This document shows, one piece after another, positions 25,231 through 34,974 of a stretch of 64,000 bases of DNA. Position 1 is the first letter of the stretch. The number at the start of each line of letters is the position of its first letter. Under the pieces are notes generated by a model. The model saw only the letters and a program-made list of their open reading frames with translations. It made no database searches and was not told the origin of the DNA. A program made the position numbers and the translations under genes. The stretch is from positions 62,001 to 126,000 of the forward strand of contig NZ_ASTG01000019.1 in assembly GCF_000412635.1 (NCBI RefSeq). The letters run 5' to 3'. The stretch comes from Sphingobium bisphenolivorans (lineage in GTDB: Bacteria; Pseudomonadota; Alphaproteobacteria; Sphingomonadales; Sphingomonadaceae).

Positions 25231-28200
25231 TGACGATGAAGCACAAGGCACCGTGGCTTTGGACCCTGCTCAGCCGTTCCAGCGCGGTGGCGCTTGCCGT
25301 CGGCTGCGGCGCGGGCGTGGCGCAGGTGAACAAGGCGTTTCAGGGCACGGGAACGGTGGTGTCGGGCGACGCGTCGATATCGCCGGGGGCGACGGCGGGA
25401 ACGGAGTCGATCTTCGTCGATTCATCCGCCGTCATCGACTGGACACCAGATGATCAGGGTCCAGCCAGCGCCGGATCGATCGATTTCCTGCCCAGGAACA
25501 ATGTCGCCACGTTCAACAGCTTGGGCGATTTTACCGTCCTCAATCGCATCATCCCGTTGGACGGCAACGGCTTGCCTGTGTCGCGCGCGATCGCCCTCAA
25601 CGGCACGGTGCAGAGCGAGATCGGCGTCAGTTCGCCCACGACCGGCGGGTCAGTCTGGTTCTACTCACCCGGCGGAATCATCGCCGGGGCCAACAGCGTC
25701 TTCAACGTCGGCTCGCTGCTGCTCACGACCAACGCGATCGACACCAGCAACGGTATCGACCCCAACCAGATCCGTTTTGCCGGTCCGGCGGGCAGCACGT
25801 CATCCGTTGAAGTGCGTGCAGGCGCGCAGATCAACGCGCTCAATACAGGCAGCTATGTCGCGCTGGTCGCCCCGCGCGTGGTGCAGGGCGGCACGGTTAC
25901 CGTCAACGGGTCCACTGCCTATGTCGGCGCAGAAGCCGCCGATATTCGGATCAATGGCGGCCTGTTTGACATCGCCATCACCGCCGGTACGACGGACGCC
26001 AACGGCGTGCTGCACAGCGGCACGACGACAGCGCCCACCGGCACCAGCGATGCGCAGCGGGTGTACATGGTGGCCGTTCCGAAGAACAACGCGCTCACGA
26101 TGCTGCTGTCCGGCGACATCGGCTATACCCCGGCGTCGGCCGTAGCGGCGCAAGGGGGCACGGTGGTGCTCTCGGCCGGCTATGATGTGGCGGGCGGCGG
26201 AATCGGCACCATGCCCAACGCGACTGCTACCGGCAGCAGCGGCTTTACCATCGAGGGCAGCAACTGGCGCAATCCCCTGACCGGCGCGGCGACGGGCGAC
26301 ATCGTCGTCCGCCCGGCAGCGGGCACGCAGGCGTCGTTCCTCGGCGACGTCAACCTGACCGCCGGGCGCAGCATCCTGCTGCGCGCCGATGCGACCGCTT
26401 CGATCCTCGCAGCCGGGTCCATGGACCTGACTGCCGACGCGAGCCCGGTCGGCGGCCAGATCGATCTGCTGACCTTCGGCGGCAGCGGCGCGCCGGCCAC
26501 AGACGGGCAAATCACCGTCGCGGGCGCACTGTCGCTCGACGCCGATGCCTTTGGATATAGCGGCCTGACCACGCCTCCATTGGTCGGAGCGGATACCAGA
26601 GGCGGCACGATCAATGTCGTCGCCACAGGCGGGCGCATTGGCGCGGCAAGCCTCAGCGCCGATGCGCGAGCTGATGGCGGGTTTGGCAGCGACCAGGGCG
26701 GCAGCGCTACCGGCGGCTCCATCACCATCGGCGCTGCGGGCGGCACCCTGAATTTCGGCGCTCTGTCCGCTGATGTCACAGCCAGGGGCGGCTCCGGCTC
26801 GAGCCTGTCGGGCAGCGCAACCGGCGGCGGCGTCACACTCTATTCCCGCGCGGAAGGCGGCGCGCGCGGCAGCTTCAGCGTGACCGGATGCGCCAATGCG
26901 CGTTGTGAAGTGCGCGCCGAAGGCCATGGCGGCTATGGCGTGCAGGGCGCCAGCGGCACAGGCGGATCGGTGTTGCTCTACGCCACCGACGGCGATTTTA
27001 CGCTGCCCGGCGCGTTCGAGCTTTTCGCAGGCGGCATCGGCGGAAGCTCCGACGGCGCGCGGGAAGGAGACGCGACTGGCGGCAGTGTGACGGTCGAGAG
27101 CCGCGCGGGCTCCGCCGTTATGAACTTCGGCAATCTTCACGCGTCCGCTACGGGCGGGTGGATGGATTTGGTCGAAGGACCGTATTTCAACTCGGGCGAT
27201 GGCGGCACGGGCACCGGCGGCATCGTGAACGTCACCGTCGCCGGCGGCAGCTTCACGGCGAGCCGGGTCGATGCTGACACGGCCGGCATCGGCGGCTCAT
27301 CCGATACGAACTGCGTCGAATGTTCGGTTGTCCTCGCTCCCTATCAAGCCGGAACAGGCCAGGGCGGCACCAGCAACTTCCTGATCACCGGCGGCAGCGC
27401 CACCATCGGCGCCCTCAGCCTGATCGCCAATGGCAGCGGAGGGGTGGCCGCGGCTGCCTACGACATCAGCCAGATATCCTCGATCGCAGGCGTCGGTCGC
27501 GGCGGTTCGGCCACATTGGAGTCGCGCGGTGGCACACTCAATCTCACCACGCTCGCGGTCGAGGCCGGCGGCAGCGGCGGTCTGGGCGGCAGCACATATA
27601 ATGCCTCGGCCGTCGACGGCGGCAGCGGCTTTGGCGGCACGGCGCAACTGATCACGAGCGCGGGCAGTACGGGCGCTCTGCTGGTCAGCGGGGGCGTCGA
27701 AATCAGCGCGTTCGGCCGAGGCGGAGACGGCGGTTCCACGTCCACCATCGATATCTCGGGCAATTTCGCGTCCGGCGCGGGCGGTGGGGCAACGGGTGGC
27801 ACCGCGATCGTGACGCTGGCTGGCGGCTCACTGACGACGCCTTCGCTTGTCCTGTCTGCGGAGGCGACTGGCGGCGCTGGCGGAGATAATGGCAGCGACG
27901 GCGCGGCTGGCGTGGGAGGAAGCGGCACCGGCGGGATGGCGCGTTTCTCTTATTTGAGCGAAGGCCATGCGATCGGGTCCGTCACGGTCACTGCTGCCGG
28001 CCAAGGCGGGCAAGCCGGGCGGAATGGCTTTGGTTCTGAAGACAGCAACAGCAATCCGATCTTCATCTATGGAACGGGCGCGGGAGGCGCTGGCGGAGCG
28101 GGCCTGGGCGGCACGGCGGCGTTGGGGATCGACGTCGATCCCAGTTTCACCGACCTGATCGTCAGCGCGGACGGCATCGGCAGCGCAGGCGGCGGCGGCG

Positions 28201-31200
28201 CAACCGGCGCAGCGGGCGGCGCGGGCACGGGAGGTGTTGCTTCGCTCGACATCGATTTCGGCACCACGGACGTCAGCGGCATCCTGCGGGTGACCGCTTC
28301 CGGCGTCGGTGGGGCAGGCGGCGCGGGCTATGGCGGCAGCGGCGGCCGCGGCGGTGATGCCTATGGCGGATCGGCAAGGCTGGCACTCGCGGGCAGTTCC
28401 ACCCAGCTTGAGGCCGGCAATCTATCCGTTTTCGCAGAGGCGCTGGGCGGCGCTGGCGGCGGCAGCGGCCTCAATGGCGGCACTGATCTGGCGGGAGCGG
28501 ATGGCGGCGATGCGCTGGGCGGTGCGGCGCTCTTCGCCATCGGCTCGGGCGCAACTGCGGTGACCGGCAATGTGCTGCGGATCAGCGGCGACGCGACCGG
28601 CGGCGCGGGGTCGGCCGGGACGGCGGGTTCCATCGGCGGAGCAGGCGGCGCAGGTGGCGACGGCAGCGCGGGATCGGCGACGTTGCGGATCAGCGATGGA
28701 CGGCTGACGCTTGGCGGCAGCCTCACCCAGCCGCCAGGCTACACGATCAGCGCCAATGGTCGGGGCGGGCTGGGCGCGGACGGCGCGGGTGCCGGCGCGG
28801 CGGGCGCAGGCGGTGACGGCAGCGGCGGGCAGGCCTTGTTCGACGCGGCCAACGGCGACTATGCGCTGGGCGACCTGGCAATTCTGGCGAATGGCATTGC
28901 TGGTCTCGGCGGTGCGCCGGGCGGCATCTCCGGTCAAAGCAGCGGCGGCGCCGCGAGCTTCATCAATGGCGACAGCGGCACCCTGGTGCCCGGCGCCCGG
29001 CGTCAGCTCGCCAGCCTGTTCATGAGCGCCAATGGTGCGACCGGCGGCCAGATTTCCTTCGCGGACGTGTCCAGCGCGCTTAATGGCGGCCTGAACGTTA
29101 CGGGCGCGGTGACGCTGCAAAGTCTGGGCGCCGCGGTGCCGGGCTTCTCCGGCATCGCGGTCAGCGCTACAAACCCGGTCCGCATCGGCGGCAGCGCAAT
29201 GTTCACCAGCGACGGGCCGCTGTCCTTCAGCTTTGGAGGCAGCGGCGGACTGGCGGCGAGCGGCGCGCTCAGCGGCTATTCCGCGACGGGCATCACGCTC
29301 AGCCACAGCGCGCGCCCTGCTGGCAGCTACAGCCTGTCCGGTGACAGTATTCATCTCAGCACGCCGGGACGGATCAGCATCCTGGGCGGCGGTCTGCGCG
29401 CTGCCGACCGGCTGACGCTGCTAAGTCCCGGAGGCGATCTCACCCTGGGCAGCGGCACCCTGCTGGATGCGGGCGGCGACCTGCGGCTGTTCATGCGGGG
29501 TAGCCTGCTGGGCGCGGGCGCGACGGTTCAGGCAGGGGATTCGGCGGCGATCGGCGTCGATCCCGGTGCGGATATCCTCCTGGCCACTCTCCTCTCCGGC
29601 GGCCTGCTCGATCAGGCGGATGCGAGCGGCAATGCGCTGGGCGCAGGAGGAATCGCCCTAGGCGGCGATTTTACCGTCACGGGCGCGCTTGGCATCGGTG
29701 CGGGCAGCGGTACGCTATCCGCTGCCACGATCGCGATTGGCACGCTTACTGCCGATAGGCAGCAACTGACGGCTGCGAACGGCGTCACGATCGGCAACGC
29801 GGTGATGACGGGTGACCTCGCCGTCGATGCAGGCGCAGGCGCGCTGAGCATCGGCGATGCGACGGCGGGCGGTAACGTCGCGCTGGCCGGGCAGGGGATC
29901 GCTCTGCAACGGCTGGTTGCCGGCGGCACGACGCTGCTCGCTGCGGGCGCGGGTAGCCTAACGGGCAACGACATCCTCTCGGCCGGTGCGATCCGCGCCT
30001 CTGGCGCCAGCATCGCGCTGGGATCGAGCGGCGCTATGACCATCGCGCAGGCCGATGCGACAGCAGGGCCGTTGCAACTGAACGCTGCCGGCGCGCTGAG
30101 AGTCGTGGCAGCCTCGGCAGCCGGCTCCATGACGTTGGGTGGAGCGACGATCGACGCTGCCGCTCTGAATGTTGCCGGAGCCCTCAATGCGACCGCAACC
30201 GGCACGCTGACTGTCGGCACGGCGTTGGCCGGCGGCGCGATGACGTTGGGTGGAACGACCGTCGACGCTACTGCCCTCGATGCCGTGGGAGCACTCAATG
30301 CAACGGCAGCCGGCGCGGCGGGGTTCGGAGCCGTCACGTCGCGGAGCGGAGATATCGTGCTGGGCGCGGGCGGGCTGCTCAGCCTGTCGGGCGCGATCCG
30401 CGCAGGGGCGATTACGCTTCGCTCCGGCGACGTCGCCATTGCGAACAGCGCGTCCATCGGCACCTTGACCGGGACCAGCAGCATCGCCTTCCAATCCATC
30501 AACAGCGGCCAGCCGGCCTATCTCGGCGGCGGCGACGTGGCTGGCGCCTATAGCCTGTCAGCGGCGGAGATCGCCCGCGTGGCGGCGGCCAACATCGCCC
30601 TGCAGGCACCCCGGCAGGGCATCGCCGGCACGCCGGACCTGATCGTCCGCGACCTGACGCTCGGGACGGCGCTGGCGGGCGGCGGCACCCTGTCGCTCTC
30701 GACGAGCGGACGGCTGCGTGTCGAAGGTGCGCTCCGGCTCACAGGCCGCACAGGGCAGGGCGGCGCCACGCTTTCGGCGGGCGAGGCCATAGAGGTCATC
30801 TCAGGTGCGGGCCTTGTCGAGCTGACCGACGGCAATGGCGCGCTGGCGGGGCTCCTGACGTTGGACAGCCCGACGGTGATCGCCGCGACCTTGGATGCGA
30901 TCGCCGACGTGAACGCTACCTCCTCCCTGGTGGCACGCGACCTGCGTCTCGCGCAGAATGACGGCGTCGTCAGCGATGGCGGCCTGTTGCGGGCGGGCAC
31001 CATCCAGGCATTCGTGACGGAGGGGCTGTTCATCCAGAATAGCGGCCTGACAGACGCGCTGGCCGACCGGCGCGGCTTCACCGCCGGGAATGTGCTGATC
31101 TCCACGCAGGGCGCCGCGACGCAGATCGCGATCAACGGCCAGCTGCTGGGCGCGGCTGCCGCGTTCGTCACTGGCAAGGCGGCGATCCCGCTCATTTCCA

Positions 31201-31508
31201 TCAACGGCGTGCCCGGCGGACAGGTGAGCGGATATGCGGTCGGATCGAAGATCAACGGCTGCCTGATCGCCAGTCCCGCCCTTTGTTCGACCGTTTCGTT
31301 CGACAGCCGCGACACGTGGGAAGGGCTGCTCGACCCGTCCGTGTCGGTCAGCCGCATCTTCTCGCTCTCGCTGATCGAACTGCGCGACATCGTGGCGCAG
31401 GGCTATCCGCCGCTGATCGATGAGCCGGTGACGGGCGCCGGCAATGAGGATTTGTGGGAACGGCGCTGCGGCGGGCCGGATGAACCGGAATGCGGCAGCG
31501 CGCAATAA
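25230..31508 (+). CDS. Giant Gly-rich filamentous-haemagglutinin-like exoprotein (TpsA)
   Basis: A 2092-residue protein starting at an ATG that overlaps the TpsB stop (TGATG). An N-terminal signal is followed by a TPS secretion domain (about 40-270) with beta-helix features and the segments IALNGTVQSEIG and FYSPGGIIAGANSVFNVG. Residues about 460-1240 (roughly 26600-28950) are extraordinarily rich in Gly, Ala and Ser, with GGAGGAG-type loops between short beta strands. Residues 1500-1720 are more regular haemagglutinin-like repeats, and the C-terminus contains a small Cys-bearing region. It should be secreted by the neighbouring TpsB as a long beta-helix fibre on or off the cell. No haem motifs or toxin domain are seen. 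Confidence 0.92.
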   Translation: MTMKHKAPWLWTLLSRSSAVALAVGCGAGVAQVNKAFQGTGTVVSGDASISPGATAGTESIFVDSSAVIDWTPDDQGPASAGSIDFLPRNNVATFNSLGDFTVLNRIIPLDGNGLPVSRAIALNGTVQSEIGVSSPTTGGSVWFYSPGGIIAGANSVFNVGSLLLTTNAIDTSNGIDPNQIRFAGPAGSTSSVEVRAGAQINALNTGSYVALVAPRVVQGGTVTVNGSTAYVGAEAADIRINGGLFDIAITAGTTDANGVLHSGTTTAPTGTSDAQRVYMVAVPKNNALTMLLSGDIGYTPASAVAAQGGTVVLSAGYDVAGGGIGTMPNATATGSSGFTIEGSNWRNPLTGAATGDIVVRPAAGTQASFLGDVNLTAGRSILLRADATASILAAGSMDLTADASPVGGQIDLLTFGGSGAPATDGQITVAGALSLDADAFGYSGLTTPPLVGADTRGGTINVVATGGRIGAASLSADARADGGFGSDQGGSATGGSITIGAAGGTLNFGALSADVTARGGSGSSLSGSATGGGVTLYSRAEGGARGSFSVTGCANARCEVRAEGHGGYGVQGASGTGGSVLLYATDGDFTLPGAFELFAGGIGGSSDGAREGDATGGSVTVESRAGSAVMNFGNLHASATGGWMDLVEGPYFNSGDGGTGTGGIVNVTVAGGSFTASRVDADTAGIGGSSDTNCVECSVVLAPYQAGTGQGGTSNFLITGGSATIGALSLIANGSGGVAAAAYDISQISSIAGVGRGGSATLESRGGTLNLTTLAVEAGGSGGLGGSTYNASAVDGGSGFGGTAQLITSAGSTGALLVSGGVEISAFGRGGDGGSTSTIDISGNFASGAGGGATGGTAIVTLAGGSLTTPSLVLSAEATGGAGGDNGSDGAAGVGGSGTGGMARFSYLSEGHAIGSVTVTAAGQGGQAGRNGFGSEDSNSNPIFIYGTGAGGAGGAGLGGTAALGIDVDPSFTDLIVSADGIGSAGGGGATGAAGGAGTGGVASLDIDFGTTDVSGILRVTASGVGGAGGAGYGGSGGRGGDAYGGSARLALAGSSTQLEAGNLSVFAEALGGAGGGSGLNGGTDLAGADGGDALGGAALFAIGSGATAVTGNVLRISGDATGGAGSAGTAGSIGGAGGAGGDGSAGSATLRISDGRLTLGGSLTQPPGYTISANGRGGLGADGAGAGAAGAGGDGSGGQALFDAANGDYALGDLAILANGIAGLGGAPGGISGQSSGGAASFINGDSGTLVPGARRQLASLFMSANGATGGQISFADVSSALNGGLNVTGAVTLQSLGAAVPGFSGIAVSATNPVRIGGSAMFTSDGPLSFSFGGSGGLAASGALSGYSATGITLSHSARPAGSYSLSGDSIHLSTPGRISILGGGLRAADRLTLLSPGGDLTLGSGTLLDAGGDLRLFMRGSLLGAGATVQAGDSAAIGVDPGADILLATLLSGGLLDQADASGNALGAGGIALGGDFTVTGALGIGAGSGTLSAATIAIGTLTADRQQLTAANGVTIGNAVMTGDLAVDAGAGALSIGDATAGGNVALAGQGIALQRLVAGGTTLLAAGAGSLTGNDILSAGAIRASGASIALGSSGAMTIAQADATAGPLQLNAAGALRVVAASAAGSMTLGGATIDAAALNVAGALNATATGTLTVGTALAGGAMTLGGTTVDATALDAVGALNATAAGAAGFGAVTSRSGDIVLGAGGLLSLSGAIRAGAITLRSGDVAIANSASIGTLTGTSSIAFQSINSGQPAYLGGGDVAGAYSLSAAEIARVAAANIALQAPRQGIAGTPDLIVRDLTLGTALAGGGTLSLSTSGRLRVEGALRLTGRTGQGGATLSAGEAIEVISGAGLVELTDGNGALAGLLTLDSPTVIAATLDAIADVNATSSLVARDLRLAQNDGVVSDGGLLRAGTIQAFVTEGLFIQNSGLTDALADRRGFTAGNVLISTQGAATQIAINGQLLGAAAAFVTGKAAIPLISINGVPGGQVSGYAVGSKINGCLIASPALCSTVSFDSRDTWEGLLDPSVSVSRIFSLSLIELRDIVAQGYPPLIDEPVTGAGNEDLWERRCGGPDEPECGSAQ
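30129..30317 (+). repeat. Tandem 111-bp coding repeat in TpsA
   Basis: ATGACGTTGGGTGGA occurs at 30129 and again at 30240, exactly 37 codons apart, and both copies continue with closely related sequence (MTLGGATIDAAAL / MTLGGTTVDATAL, then GALNATA). This looks like a recent internal duplication of one beta-helix segment. Confidence 0.8.
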
Positions 31509-31586
31509 TGCGCTGGAATAAGGCGAAACGGGATTGCAACGGCGGGTCGAGGCCGTAGAGAGGCAGCGCGGGTCACGCGGGGGGCA

Positions 31587-32999
31587 ATGACACGGGGGCT
31601 TGGAAAATTGCGGGGGCTCAGCCTCCATCCGATGGGCAAGGCGGCGGCCGGCATTGTGCTGGGCGCGATGGTCCTGCTCATCCTGCTCCTGTGCGGCCTG
31701 CCCGGCAGCGGCGGCAACCCGGCCGATGCCGCGCCCGCAAGCCGCGCCTATAGCGGCGTTGCCTCCTGCGCCGGATCCACCTGCCACGGCCGGATGGAAG
31801 GGGACGGCAAGATCGTCCGCCAGGATGAGCTGATGCGCTGGCAGGAGCCGTCCACCCCCGGCGGCGCACACAGCAGGGCCTTCGCCGTGCTGAGCGGCAC
31901 GCGCGGTCGCCAGATCGCGGCGACGCTGGGCCTTGGTGATCCGGCGAGCGCGCCTGCTTGCCTCGGCTGCCATTCGACCCCGGCGGCGGAACGGGGCGCA
32001 CGCTTCCTTGCCCAGGACGGCGTCGGCTGCGAGGCGTGCCACGGCCCGGCGAGCGGCTGGATCGCCAGCCATTATGCGGTGGGCGCCAGCCATGCGGCCA
32101 ATGTCGCGGCGGGCATGATCCCGCTCGACCGGCCGCAGGTGCGGGCTTCCGTCTGTCTCGATTGCCATTTCGGCAGCGATCGGCCGGGCCAGTTCGTCGA
32201 TCATCGCATCATGGCGGCGGGGCATCCCCGCATCAGCTTCGAACTCGACCTGTTTTCGTCCATGCAGGCGCATCATGACGAGGATGCCGACTATGCCCGG
32301 CGCAAGGGCCGTACCGACAGCCTGAAATTCTGGGCCGTGGGCCAGGCGATGGCGGTGGAGCGGGCGCTGACCCTCTATGCCGGCGCGAAGGGAAGCGAGG
32401 GCACATTCCCCGAATTCTATTTCTTCGATTGCCAGAGCTGCCACCGCCGCATCTACGACCAGGCGGAACGGAGCAAGACGTGGGAGGCCAATCCGGGCCG
32501 GCCCATCCCGGCGGGCATGCCGCCCTTCAACGATGAGAATATGATCATGCTCTCGGCAGCCGCGCGGGTGATCGCGCCCGGAGCTGCGGGCCGCTTCGAC
32601 GCGGACAGCAAGGCCTTTCACGCGGCCATCGCAGCCGACCGGCGGGCGGCAGTCGCGGCATCGGGAAGGCTGGCGCAAAGCGCGGGCGCGCTGGCGAACG
32701 CCTTTGCCGGCGCGCGGACCGATGGCGACATGGCCTTCGCCATTGTGCGCGAGATTGCTGGCGGTGCGATTGCGCCGCGCTTCACGGACTATGAGGGGTC
32801 GGTGCAGGCGGTCATGGCGGTCGACACGCTGCTGAACGCCATGGTGAAGTCCGGCCGCGTCACCGTGGGTGCTGCGGCGGGCATCCGGGCCGATGTGAAC
32901 CGCGCCTATGCGGCAGTCAAAGAACCAAACGGTTATCAACCCGCCGCCTTCCGTGCGGCCCTGGGCGGCGCGGCGCGCAGCATCGGAGCCTTGCGGTGA
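31587..32999 (+). CDS. Membrane-anchored five-haem cytochrome c (cytochrome c554-like)
   Basis: A 470-residue protein with an uncleaved-looking N-terminal helix (about 19-40, VLGAMVLLILLLCG). Four CXXCH motifs (CLGCH, CEACH, CLDCH, CQSCH) and one unusual CAGSTCH (CX4CH) can bind up to five haems, all within the first 290 residues. The C-terminal third is helical without haem sites. The arrangement resembles multihaem c554-family proteins. Export and haem attachment in the periplasm are expected. It follows tpsA by 78 bp, overlaps the next gene by 4 bp, and is the first electron-transfer gene of the plus-strand run. Confidence 0.9.
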   Translation: MTRGLGKLRGLSLHPMGKAAAGIVLGAMVLLILLLCGLPGSGGNPADAAPASRAYSGVASCAGSTCHGRMEGDGKIVRQDELMRWQEPSTPGGAHSRAFAVLSGTRGRQIAATLGLGDPASAPACLGCHSTPAAERGARFLAQDGVGCEACHGPASGWIASHYAVGASHAANVAAGMIPLDRPQVRASVCLDCHFGSDRPGQFVDHRIMAAGHPRISFELDLFSSMQAHHDEDADYARRKGRTDSLKFWAVGQAMAVERALTLYAGAKGSEGTFPEFYFFDCQSCHRRIYDQAERSKTWEANPGRPIPAGMPPFNDENMIMLSAAARVIAPGAAGRFDADSKAFHAAIAADRRAAVAASGRLAQSAGALANAFAGARTDGDMAFAIVREIAGGAIAPRFTDYEGSVQAVMAVDTLLNAMVKSGRVTVGAAAGIRADVNRAYAAVKEPNGYQPAAFRAALGGAARSIGALR

Positions 33000-34972
33000 G
33001 GGGCCTGCGGCACAGGCTGAGCACGCTAGCGGCGGCGTCGGCGCTGATGTTGGCCTCCTGTGGCGGCGGTGGCGGCAGCGGCGGCGGTGGCAGTAGCGGC
33101 TCCCCGGCGCCCACGCCAACCCCGACGCCGACCAGCCTCTATGCGGTTCCGGCGCAGGAATCGCTCAGCATCGCCGATGTCGAGACGGTCGTCGCCCATG
33201 CGGCGGCGGAGGCGCAGGCGCGCAGTCTGCCCGCCGTGATCGCCGTCACCGACCGCGTTGGCAATGTGCTAACGGTGTTCCGCATGAACGGCGCGCGAGC
33301 GACCGCGACCACCAGTGCCGCGCCCAACGGCGTCAACATGGACGCCCAGAATCTGACCGTCCCGGCCGAGGCGGGCGCCATCGCCAAGGCGATCACCGGC
33401 GCCTATCTGTCGAGCGGCGGCAACGCCTTTTCCACCCGCACGGCGAGCATGATCGTGCAGGAACATTTCCCGCCCGCGCCCAATAGCGTCGGTCTGGAGA
33501 GTGGCCCGCTGTTCGGCGTGCAGTTCAGCCAGCTGCCCTGTTCGGATCTCTCGGCCCGCTATGTTTCTTCCGGCGCGCAGGCGATGATCGGGCCGAAGCG
33601 CTCGCCCTTGGGGCTGGCTGCCGATCCTGGCGGATTCCCGCTCTACAAAAATGGCGTGGTCGTGGGCGGCGTCGGCGTGATGGCGGACGGCGTCTATGGC
33701 TCCGACCCCGACGTGACCGATACGGACGATGATGCCGAGGAATATATCGCGCTCGCCGGCACGCTCGGCTTCGAAGCGCCTGACAGCGTGCGCGCGAACC
33801 GCATCTTCGTTGACGGCACGTCGCTGCGCTATTCGGATGCTGCCTATGCCCGCCTGCGGGCGAGCGGCACGGCGAGCTTCGCCGCACTCAACGGCAGCGC
33901 AGGCGCGCTGGTGGCGGTGCGCGGCTATTATGGCGATCCCGCGCCGGCGGTGCTGGCAGGTGCGGTCTATGGCAGCGAAGCTTCGGGCGTGCGCCCGGCC
34001 CGAACAGCGGAATTTTCCAACCGCGACGCCTTCGTGCTGTCCGATGGAGCGGGCAATAACCGCTTCCCGATCCGCTCCGCGACGGATGCCGGCGATGTCG
34101 TGCAGCCTCTGACGGCCGCCGAAGTGACCGCCGTGCTGGAGGAGGCCTTCTCCATCATGAGCCGGGCGCGCGCGCAGATCCGCCAGCCGCTCGACAGCCG
34201 CGCGCAGGTGACGATCAGCGTCGTCGATACGCGCGGCGCGCCGCTCGGCATCGTCCGTTCGCCCGACGCGCCCATCTTCGGCACGGACGTCAGTCTGCAA
34301 AAGGCGCGCACCGCTGCCTTCTTCTCCGGCAGCCATGCGGCGGGCGACCTGCTCGGCAGCAGCAGCGCCGACGTCGCCGCCTTCGTAGGCAGGGCGCGGA
34401 CCTTCCTCAACGACCCCTCTGCGCTGACGGGGACGCACGCCTTCACCGACCGGGCGAACGGCAATCTGTCGCGCCCCTATTTTCCCGATGGCGAGGTGGG
34501 GCGCCCCAACGGTCCCTTCTCCCGCCCGATCGCGCAGTTCAACGCCTTTTCCACCGGCTTGCAGTCGGCGCTGGTGGTGGGCGACCTCGCCGGGCATCTC
34601 GGCTTCGTGGCCGGCGCCAGCGCGACCGACACGCCGCAGCGTTGCTCGGCCATCGCTGGTATAGGCGCAGGCAACCGCATCCAGAACGGCATCCAGATCT
34701 TCCCCGGCTCGGTTCCCATCTATCGCGGCAATATCCTGGTGGGTGCGATCGGTGTGTCGGGCGACGGCATCGATCAGGACGACATGATCAGCTTCCTTGG
34801 CACGCATCGTGGCGGGCAGCGCGGCGGCGGCATCGGTAACGCCCCAGCGGCGATCCGGGCGGACCAGATCGTCGTGGGCCTCGGCAACGCATCGGTGCGC
34901 CTGCGCTATGTCAGCTGCCCCTTCGCGCCGTTCCTCGACAGCGCGTCGCAAAATGTCTGTCAGGGCCTGTAG
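32996..34972 (+). CDS. Lipoprotein with two HbpS/GlcG-type (DUF336) domains
   Basis: A 658-residue protein from a GTG start overlapping the cytochrome stop by 4 bp. The N-terminus is a lipoprotein signal with lipobox LASC (C22), then a Gly/Ser and Pro-Thr linker (PTPTPTPT). Two related domains follow, the first about 55-290, the second about 375-640. Each contains the DUF336 pattern of a helix with VTDRVGNVL / VVDTRGAPLG, a KA(I/R)TA segment and a C-terminal V-GGVGVMADGV / VGAIGVSGDGI segment. Family members bind haem or act with oxidoreductases of small 2-hydroxy acids. Between two cytochromes, a haem-binding or assembly role is plausible. Confidence 0.85.
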   Translation: MRGLRHRLSTLAAASALMLASCGGGGGSGGGGSSGSPAPTPTPTPTSLYAVPAQESLSIADVETVVAHAAAEAQARSLPAVIAVTDRVGNVLTVFRMNGARATATTSAAPNGVNMDAQNLTVPAEAGAIAKAITGAYLSSGGNAFSTRTASMIVQEHFPPAPNSVGLESGPLFGVQFSQLPCSDLSARYVSSGAQAMIGPKRSPLGLAADPGGFPLYKNGVVVGGVGVMADGVYGSDPDVTDTDDDAEEYIALAGTLGFEAPDSVRANRIFVDGTSLRYSDAAYARLRASGTASFAALNGSAGALVAVRGYYGDPAPAVLAGAVYGSEASGVRPARTAEFSNRDAFVLSDGAGNNRFPIRSATDAGDVVQPLTAAEVTAVLEEAFSIMSRARAQIRQPLDSRAQVTISVVDTRGAPLGIVRSPDAPIFGTDVSLQKARTAAFFSGSHAAGDLLGSSSADVAAFVGRARTFLNDPSALTGTHAFTDRANGNLSRPYFPDGEVGRPNGPFSRPIAQFNAFSTGLQSALVVGDLAGHLGFVAGASATDTPQRCSAIAGIGAGNRIQNGIQIFPGSVPIYRGNILVGAIGVSGDGIDQDDMISFLGTHRGGQRGGGIGNAPAAIRADQIVVGLGNASVRLRYVSCPFAPFLDSASQNVCQGL

Positions 34973-34974
34973 CC

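Noticed and set aside
30801..33119. 772-codon minus-strand open frame across tpsA and the five-haem cytochrome
   Set aside because: It is antisense to two well-supported genes and its translation is Arg/His/Gly/Ala-rich with no domain, as expected for the mirror frame of high-GC codons.
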